The notes under the pieces are model-generated. The model saw nothing but the letters and a program-made list of their open reading frames with translations, had not been told where the DNA came from and did not search any database. A program made the position numbers and the translations under genes. Below are positions 57,462-64,000 of a stretch of DNA of 64,000 nt, one piece after another. Origin of the DNA: Archivesica marissinica (lineage: Eukaryota; Mollusca; Bivalvia; Venerida; Vesicomyidae). Position 1 is the stretch's first letter. Every line of letters begins with the position of its first letter. The stretch lies in contig CM026397.1 in the NCBI GenBank assembly GCA_014843695.1, positions 45,085,272-45,149,271 of the forward strand, written 5' to 3'.

Positions 57462-57890
57462 TTACTTTAGACCTGTATCACCCACTTCATCTATGTCAAA
57501 GCTCACAAATTGAACAAACCCATTTTGTGACATAGCTTGTAAATGATTGGTTGCAGAATCATTCAAGCACGACATAGCTTGTAAATGATTGGTTGCAGAA
57601 TCATTCAAGCACGACATAGCTTGTAAATGATTGGTTGCAGAATCATTCAAGCACGACATAGCTTGTAAATGATTGGTTGCAGAATCATTCAAGCATGACA
57701 TAGCTTGTAAATGATTGGTTGCAGAATCATTCAAGCACGACACAGCTTGTAAATGATTGGTTGCAGAATCATTCAAGCACGACAGCTTGTCAATATCGAT
57801 TCCACACAGATTGACACATCTAGTCAAACAAACTATATGGCTCGGCACTTTGTCTGTATTACATAAAGATTGAAAATCAGCAGACAGCAT
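57462..57890 (-). CDS. 142-codon open frame with in-frame 14-residue repeats (doubtful)
   Basis: On the minus strand it reads MLSADFQSLCNTDKVPSHIV, then about six copies of MSCLNDSATNHLQA, then SQNGFVQFVSFDIDEVGD. The 42-bp repeat keeps the frame, and both non-repeat flanks (about 37 and 22 residues) look protein-like. I do not recognise the family. It may be a fragment of a transposon or gene caught in DOT1L intron 9, expanded in frame, or chance. No promoter or splice sites were identified. Confidence 0.25.
   Translation of the reverse strand: MLSADFQSLCNTDKVPSHIVCLTRCVNLCGIDIDKLSCLNDSATNHLQAVSCLNDSATNHLQAMSCLNDSATNHLQAMSCLNDSATNHLQAMSCLNDSATNHLQAMSCLNDSATNHLQAMSQNGFVQFVSFDIDEVGDTGLK
57532..57785. 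repeat. Tandem repeat, 42 bp x6
   Basis: Units contain GACATAGCTTGTAAATGATT and GGTTGCAGAATCATTCAAGC. The length is a multiple of 3. Confidence 0.95.
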
Positions 57891-57904
57891 ATTTCTTTTT
57901 CAAC

Positions 57905-58032
57905 ATGTTATGGGTTATTAGCATGGTCGTGGTGAGTGTTATGGGTTATTAGCATGGTCGTGGTGAGTGTTATGGGTTATTAGCATGACCGTGGTGTGTG
58001 TTATGGGTTATTAGCATGGTCGTGGTGAGTGT
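57905..58032. repeat. Tandem repeat, 31-37 bp x4
   Basis: Copies of TGTTATGGGTTATTAGCATG plus GTCGTGGTGAG. Confidence 0.92.
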
Positions 58033-58305
58033 CTGTTGAATTTGAGGAGTTGAACCCGCCCAGTCAGGTAAATGACATGGAACAGTTTGTAATGTGTGAG
58101 AACATGCTGCATGCTATGTGTGCTCCTGGCATCCTCCGTATCATTGTCTCATATTCATCTTGTCTTCTTAGTTTGGATTTATGTATTGTTATGCCCCATT
58201 TCTAAGAAATCGGTGTATATTGTTGTGCCGTCGGTCAGTGTATTTGATCGTATCCAACCATTAGCCTCGTCTCATGCAGTCATGCAGTATCTATGAAACT
58301 TGGTC
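58033..58305. other. Unique intron 9 sequence
   Basis: No recognised feature. Confidence 0.35.
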
Positions 58306-59093
58306 ATGTGGTTACTGATGATACTGATGATACTGATGATACTGACGTATGATGTTACTGACGATACTGACGATACTGATGATACTGATGTTACTGATGT
58401 TACTGATGATACTGATGTTACTGATGATACTGATGTTACTGATGATACTGACGTTACTGATGATACTGATGTTACTGATGATACTGACATTACTGATGAT
58501 ACTGATGATACTGATGTTACTGATGTTACTGATGATACTGACATTACTGATGATACTGATGTTACTGATGATACTGATGTTACTGATGATACTGATGATA
58601 CTGATGATACTGATGATACTGACATATTATGTTACTGATGATACTGATAATACTGATGTTACTGACGTATGATGATACTGATGTTACTGATGATACTGAT
58701 GATACTGATAATACTGATGTTACTGATGATACTGATGTTACTGATGATACTGATGTTACTGATGATACTGATGATACTGATGTTACTGATGATACTGATG
58801 ATACTGATGTTACTGACGTTACTGATGATACTGACGTTACTGATGATACTGATGATACTGATGATACTGATGATACTGATGATACTGATGATACTGATGT
58901 TACTGATGATACTGATGTTACTGATGATACTGATGTTACTGATGATACTGATGATACTGACGTTACTGATGATACTGATGTTACTGATGATACTGATGTT
59001 ACTGACGTTACTGATGATACTGATGATACTGATGTTACTGATGATACTGATGATACTGGTGTTACTGACGTTACTGATGATAATGATGATACT
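58306..59093. repeat. 9-bp repeat tract (TGATACTGA / TGATGTTAC)
   Basis: ACTGATGAT and ACTGATGTT nonamers in irregular alternation for nearly 800 bp. The 9-bp period keeps three frames open on each strand, producing spurious TDDTDVTD or SSVTSV peptides. Confidence 0.96.
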
Positions 59094-59900
59094 GCATTGG
59101 CCAAATTATATTGCAAGCCTGGTCGTGTTGCAGTTATTCTTCAGTTCAGTTTTTATTACTGTACAGTGTAGGTTGATGGTACAAGTTGATGGTACAATTC
59201 CACCAAGATCATCTGTTTACCAGGGTAGATTTTGTTTAACCTGGTTATTTTTTCAGATTTGGCAATTGCAAGAGTTCATCCTTCACATCATGAGGTGTTT
59301 GTTTTTTGTAGTTGCCAGTTCCGTTTGTTTCATCAACTTTTAAGTCGATACAATTTTGTTGTTTCAGATTGCATATGGTTTTGGTGATTTGTTCCCCCTT
59401 CACAACACGCGCGTTCGTTTTTTGTAGTCGCCAGTTCTGTTTGTTTCATCAACTTTTTTAAAGTGGATATAATTTTGATGTTTCAGATTACATATGGTTT
59501 TGGTGATGTTCACTAAATTATTATTTCCAGAATATGCGACAGAAATTTAAATATCTAGTTCTGTTTTTCTAAAAATACAAGTGTTTGATGAACTGGGAAT
59601 AAAAATATGACCACTCCGGTGTATATTATGCAAATATTGAATTCTGGCAACAATAAAACGTTCCATGGTAAATTATACAACATTTATAGCTGGCAACAAC
59701 AAAAAAAGACCCAATTTGATTAATTATATGACTGTCTATAAAGACCACATTTTGGAATGGTCCTTGTGGATAGGTTGGTCTTTGAAGTCCAGGTTTTGTA
59801 TTTATGGTTGTTGTTCTGACAGGTGTGAATGTATTTATAAACTTCATGCTCATTCTAGGAATTTTGTTCACCCATGTTTTTTGTCGGACCTTGTTCGCAG
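59094..59900. other. Intron before exon 10a, with a diverged 115-bp duplication
   Basis: The segments at about 59297-59390 and 59413-59510 are diverged direct copies, sharing TTTTTTGTAGT, GTTTGTTTCATCAACTTTT and CATATGGTTTTGGTGAT. Otherwise unique. The polypyrimidine tract leading to exon 10a is at the end. Confidence 0.6.
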
Positions 59901-60007
59901 ATATTGGAGCAATAATGCAGGTGACGGAGCTGTCACCATTGCGAGGAGCAGTCTCGTGGACCTGCAACCCAGTCACATATTTCCTTCATGTAGTAGATAG
60001 AACGATG
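59901..60007 (+). CDS. DOT1L: DOT1L exon 10a (first of a tandem alternative pair)
   Basis: The acceptor CCTTGTTCGCAG is followed by codons for DIGAIMQVTELSPLRGAVSW, then TCNPVTYFLHVVDRTM (the D shares one base with exon 9), then the donor GTGAGT. It corresponds to human residues about 286-321. W305 and Y312 are present. The human TGK after the tryptophan is TCN here and the human YY is YF. The frame is open throughout, with strong donor and acceptor, 107 nt, phase 1 in and phase 0 out, exactly like exon 10b. It shares 21 of 36 residues with 10b. Inference: a functional alternative exon that changes the substrate-channel loop. The alternative is a recently inactivated duplicate, but no disabling change is visible. 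Confidence 0.92.
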
Positions 60008-60480
60008 GTGAGTGAATGGCAGACATTGTGTCCCTTGGTTTGCAGCAGATATGTGTTCTGCCTCGTCTTGGGCAAAGTGTCGTCTGCTGCAATAAATAAC
60101 TCAGTTAGAAATCACATGACCTTCTGGTTGCATTGGCTGCTTGCTCTATGATTACGCTACAACAGATCAAATATTTACTTAGAAGTTCAAAACAAGACAG
60201 AAAAATATGCGAAGTGGAAAATTTGTTTCAGTAACGAGTGTTCATTGGTTTTGTTGGCCAGAAGTTTGTGTCATTTCATTCACTAACATTGAATCATTTT
60301 CATTAACCCCGCTTCTCCCATTCCCGTGGAAAAGATACAAGTCCTGTATAATACACATTACCGTTTCTGGGAAATGACATTCTAAGAAATGTGTTAGGCT
60401 ACTAAATCAAGTTGCAGTGTCCAAAAAATGTTTTAGTTTAATCATATTTTATTGCTCGATTCCTTTTACATATACATGTA
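60008..60480. other. Intron between exons 10a and 10b, first part
   Basis: Unique AT-rich sequence without a recognised feature. This is where regulatory pairing elements for mutually exclusive splicing would be sought. Confidence 0.4.
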
Positions 60481-60483
60481 TAC

Positions 60484-60763
60484 ATTAGTTACGGCCCTTC
60501 CCGGTGTCGGGCCACAAGTTCTAGCAACATTAGTTACGGCCCTTCCCGGTGTCGGGCCACAAGTTCTAGCAACATTAGTTACGGCCCTTCCCGGTGTCGG
60601 GCCACAAGTTCTAGCAACATTAGTTATGGCCCTTCCCGGTGTCGGGCCACAAGTTCTAGCAACATTAGTTACGGCCCTTCCCAGCAACATTAGTTACGGC
60701 CCTTCCCGGTGTCGGGCCACAAGTTCTAGCAACATTAGTTACGGCCCTTCCCGGTTCACTGTC
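60484..60763. repeat. Tandem repeat, 45 bp x6
   Basis: Units contain ACATTAGTTACGGCCCTTCC and CGGTGTCGGGCCACAAG. One copy is truncated. GGCCC and GGGCC within a unit can pair. It lies between the two alternative exons. Confidence 0.95.
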
Positions 60764-61629
<866 letters not shown>

Positions 61630-61785
61630 TGGCTGTCTGATTAACGCACTTCTCACCAATGCAACCCGGGTTCGATCCTCGGACCGAGAAGTATGTGAGA
61701 TGGTACGGTGGTCGCCAGATCGGACAAGTGGGTTTTCTCCAGGTACTTTGGTTTCCTAAAGCTTATTTCGCAATCGTTGTAAATT
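61630..61785 (+). mobile_element. SINE family A copy (3' truncated)
   Basis: GGCTGTCTGATTAACGCAC, CAACCCGGGTTCGATCC (B-box) and GTGGGTTTTCTCCAGG match the family at 1415-1659, here on the plus strand. The tail has CGCAATCGTTGTAAATTAG. Confidence 0.78.
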
Positions 61786-61934
61786 AGATAACGTTTAATG
61801 TATACAATCTATGTTGTTAATTCCTACGTGTCCGAACTCCAAAGTTTGTTCGCCAATAAATAACTGAAAGACAAATAATATGTCTTAAATGTACAACACC
61901 ATGGGAATTTCCATTGACACTTAGATGTCAATAG

Positions 61935-62036
61935 TACTGGAGTTCTAGTACTGGAGTTCTAGTACTGTAGTTCTAGTACTGGAGTTCTAGTACTGGCATT
62001 CTAGTTCTAGTACTGGAGTTCTAGTACTGGAGTTCT
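61935..62036. repeat. 14-bp repeat (GTTCTAGTACTGGA), x7
   Basis: Short units with one internal deletion. AGTACT is palindromic. Confidence 0.93.
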
Positions 62037-62277
62037 AAAATTGCACGAGGCTTGAAGTAGAGTGTGCTTTGGGAGAGATATTCTTGCTGGACTTTCTCAT
62101 TTCACCTTATTTTGAACTTGGGGAGAAGTTGTTGTGTGTTTTTTCTCACTTTTGTATACCTTAATCTTCTCCATAACGTGAACACATAGCTTAACCATTT
62201 CCCAGATAGAACAACCTCCTGCAACCAGTATCCCTTCCTACATTGACTTGCCTTACAAATACCACATATATCGACAT
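62037..62277. other. Unique intron 10 sequence
   Basis: No recognised feature. Confidence 0.35.
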
Positions 62278-62478
62278 TTAACCCGTAACATGCCAATCAC
62301 AACTAAAGTCGCTTTTGCAAACAGCATAGAGCCAGATCAGACGGAACAGAACAGCTATGCTGTTTGCTATTCGGGTAGTGGAGCTAAAACATGTGTCTGA
62401 ATAGCGTAACGCCGCGTCTGATCTGGATCTATATTGTTTGCACATTCTGTCTAATTTATTTGGCAGGTTAAGGGTTAA
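62278..62478. mobile_element. Palindromic MITE with TTAA ends, copy 2
   Basis: It runs from TTAACCCGTAACATGCC to GGCAGGTTAAGGGTTAA. It contains GCAAACAGCATAGAGCC, then CTATGCTGTTTGC, and the second palindrome half GGATCTATATTGTTTGC. It matches 15408-15653 in layout, but part of the middle is missing. Confidence 0.7.
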
Positions 62479-62687
62479 ACAGTACCATAATCATAGCCAC
62501 AATAATGGAGTGGATGCAACCTGTAATCATTCTCAGTAACATCTATGTGGGTGGGGTAGTTATGCTGACTGTTTGTCACATGTTTGTCATAGGTAAATGG
62601 TTACTGTATGTTTGTGTTTTTGCTTTTATTTAACGTCGCTACTGGTTGCCCATTTGAGCGACGCCTCCTGAAGAGATTAGTCAACAC
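62479..62687. other. Unique intron 10 sequence
   Basis: No recognised feature. Confidence 0.35.
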
Positions 62688-63652
62688 TATTGTAGAATCG
62701 GGCAATACTATTGTATAATCGGGTAACACTATTGTAGAATCAGACAACACTATTGTAGAATCGGGCAACACTATTGTAGAATCAGGCAACACTATTGTAG
62801 AATTGGGCAACACTATTGTAGAATCAGGCAACACTATTGTAGAATTGGGCAACACTATTGTAGAATCAGGCAACACTATTGTAGAATCAGGCAACACTAT
62901 TGTAGAATCGGGCAACACTATTGTAGAATCGGGCAACACTATTGTAGAATCAGGCAACACTATTGTAGAATCAGGCAACACTATTGTAGAATCAGGCAAC
63001 ACTATTGTAGAATCAGGCAACACTATTGTAGAATCAGGCAACACTATTGTAGAATCAGGCAACACTATTGTAGAATCAGGCAACACTATTGTAGAATCAG
63101 GCAGCACTATTGTAGAATTGGGCAACACTATTGTAGAATTGGGCAACACTATTGTAGAATCAGGCAGCACTATTGTAGAATCAGGCAACACTATTGTAGA
63201 ATTGGGCAACACTATTGTAGAATCAGGCAACACTATTGTAGAATCAGGCAACACTATTGTAGAATCAGGCAACACTATTGTAGAATTGGGCAACACTATT
63301 GTAGAATCAGGCAACACTATTGTAGAATCAGGCAATACTATTGTAGAATCAGGCAACACTATTGTAGAATCAGGCAATACTTATTGAATCAGATCATTCT
63401 ATTGTAGAATCAGGCAACACTATTGTAGAATCAGGCAACACTATTGTAGAATTGTGCAACACTATTGTAGAATCAGGCAACACTATTGTAGAATCAGGCA
63501 ATACTATTGTAGAATCAGGCAACACTATTGTAGAATCAGGCAATACTTATTGAATCAGAGAATTCTATTGTAGAATCAGGCAACACTATTGTAGAATCAG
63601 AGAATTCTATTGTAGAATCAGGCAACACTATTGTAGAATCAGAGAATTAGTT
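62688..63652. repeat. 21-bp minisatellite, left part
   Basis: Units contain CAACACTATTGTAGAATC plus AGG or GGG, and rarely TTGGG. The length is a multiple of 3, so frames stay open on both strands (for example VESGNTI). Near 63385-63650 units with AGAGAATTC appear. Confidence 0.97.
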
Positions 63653-63890
63653 TATGCAAATTTATTGTTAGCTCGCTTGCAAAACAAGTTCTTATAACTT
63701 ATATTAATCACTCTCGAGACCTCATTCCTGATGGAATCCATCGCCACGAGGGAGAGAGAAGAGGCAACATGGAATTTAAATGCCTTGCCTAAGGGCACAA
63801 TCGTAACGGCTCCAGCGGGGCTCAAACTCCTGACCTTTCGCACCTGAAGCGAACGCGCATCCACTGCACTATCACGACTTCCACAATCAG
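63653..63890 (-). mobile_element. SINE family C inserted in the 21-bp array
   Basis: On the minus strand it starts GGAAGTCGTGATAGTGCAG, then GGATGCGCGTTCGCTTCAGG, a B-box-like GGAGTTTGAGCCCC, GCCCTTAGGCAAGGCATTTA, and ends with a T/A-rich tail. AATCAGAGAATT flanks it on both sides and could be a 12-bp target-site duplication. The surrounding array contains the same word, which weakens that reading. Confidence 0.8.
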
Positions 63891-64000
63891 AGAATTCTAT
63901 TGTAGAATCAGGCAACACTATTGTAGAATCAGGCAACACTATTGTAGAATCAGGCAACACTATTGTAGAATCAGGCAACACTATTGTAGAATCAGGTAAC
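63891..64000. repeat. 21-bp minisatellite, right part (runs off window)
   Basis: The same unit as 62688-63652 resumes after the SINE and continues beyond the window edge. Confidence 0.96.

Noticed and set aside
59255..59291. A possible extra DOT1L exon after TTTTTTCAG (IWQLQEFILHIMR)
   Set aside because: The sequence does not match DOT1L between exons 9 and 10, and exon 9 already joins exons 10a and 10b directly without a missing segment.
58272..59343. Acidic or serine-rich frames (TDDTDVTD, SSVTSV)
   Set aside because: Translation of a 9-bp repeat tract.

Overview
This is a eukaryotic (animal) genomic window, most likely from a mollusc and plausibly a bivalve. The evidence is spliced exons with GT/AG borders, tRNA-derived SINEs, piggyBac-like and other MITEs, a decayed hAT transposase, and introns that are mostly minisatellite. 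The phylum is an inference from repeat style, not from a match. I estimate that about two-thirds of the called bases are tandem repeats. There is an N run at the left edge (1-265) and two gaps of exactly 1000 N.

The window carries one recognisable gene, on the + strand: the catalytic core of DOT1L, the histone H3 lysine-79 methyltransferase. Ten consecutive exon positions lie between 15676 and 61220 and join in frame to 280 codons. Residues known from human DOT1L to bind S-adenosylmethionine or line the lysine channel are all present (human numbering: F131, D161/G163/G165, E186, D222, N241, F243, W305, Y312). The first exons lie left of the window and the long C-terminal part lies right of it. 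No other intact gene is supported.

Two features of this gene stand out. First, the exon equivalent to human residues about 286-321, which carries W305 and Y312, is present twice in tandem (59901-60007 and 61114-61220). Both copies are 107 nt, have the same phases and intact splice sites, and share 21 of 36 residues. Including both or neither breaks the frame, so the layout predicts mutually exclusive splicing that swaps part of the active site. Second, five minisatellites have units that contain a piece of a DOT1L exon plus its splice site. They are a 61-bp array (exon 2 end and donor), a 41-bp array (exon 3 end and donor), a 45-bp array (exon 5 acceptor), a 25-bp array (exon 6 acceptor) and a 56-bp array (exon 6 end and donor). 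They create well over a hundred decoy splice sites, some of them visibly decayed.

Layout: 266-15400 holds arrays, three SINE families and MITEs with no gene. 15676-19185 has exons 1-2. 19141-30549 holds the 61-bp array, a hAT remnant and a 1.9-kb (AC)n tract. 30550-36471 has exons 3-5, with a 2.1-kb inverted-repeat-bounded element in the intron before exon 5. 37430-44374 has exons 6-8 and several arrays. 44950-49091 has a 38-bp array and exon 9. 49355-57290 is array sequence with a probable false duplication around the second gap. 59901-61220 has the exon-10 pair. 61630-64000 holds SINE, MITE and 21-bp repeat sequence. Several arrays start at transposon ends or span transposon junctions, which suggests that minisatellites here repeatedly form at sequence boundaries.
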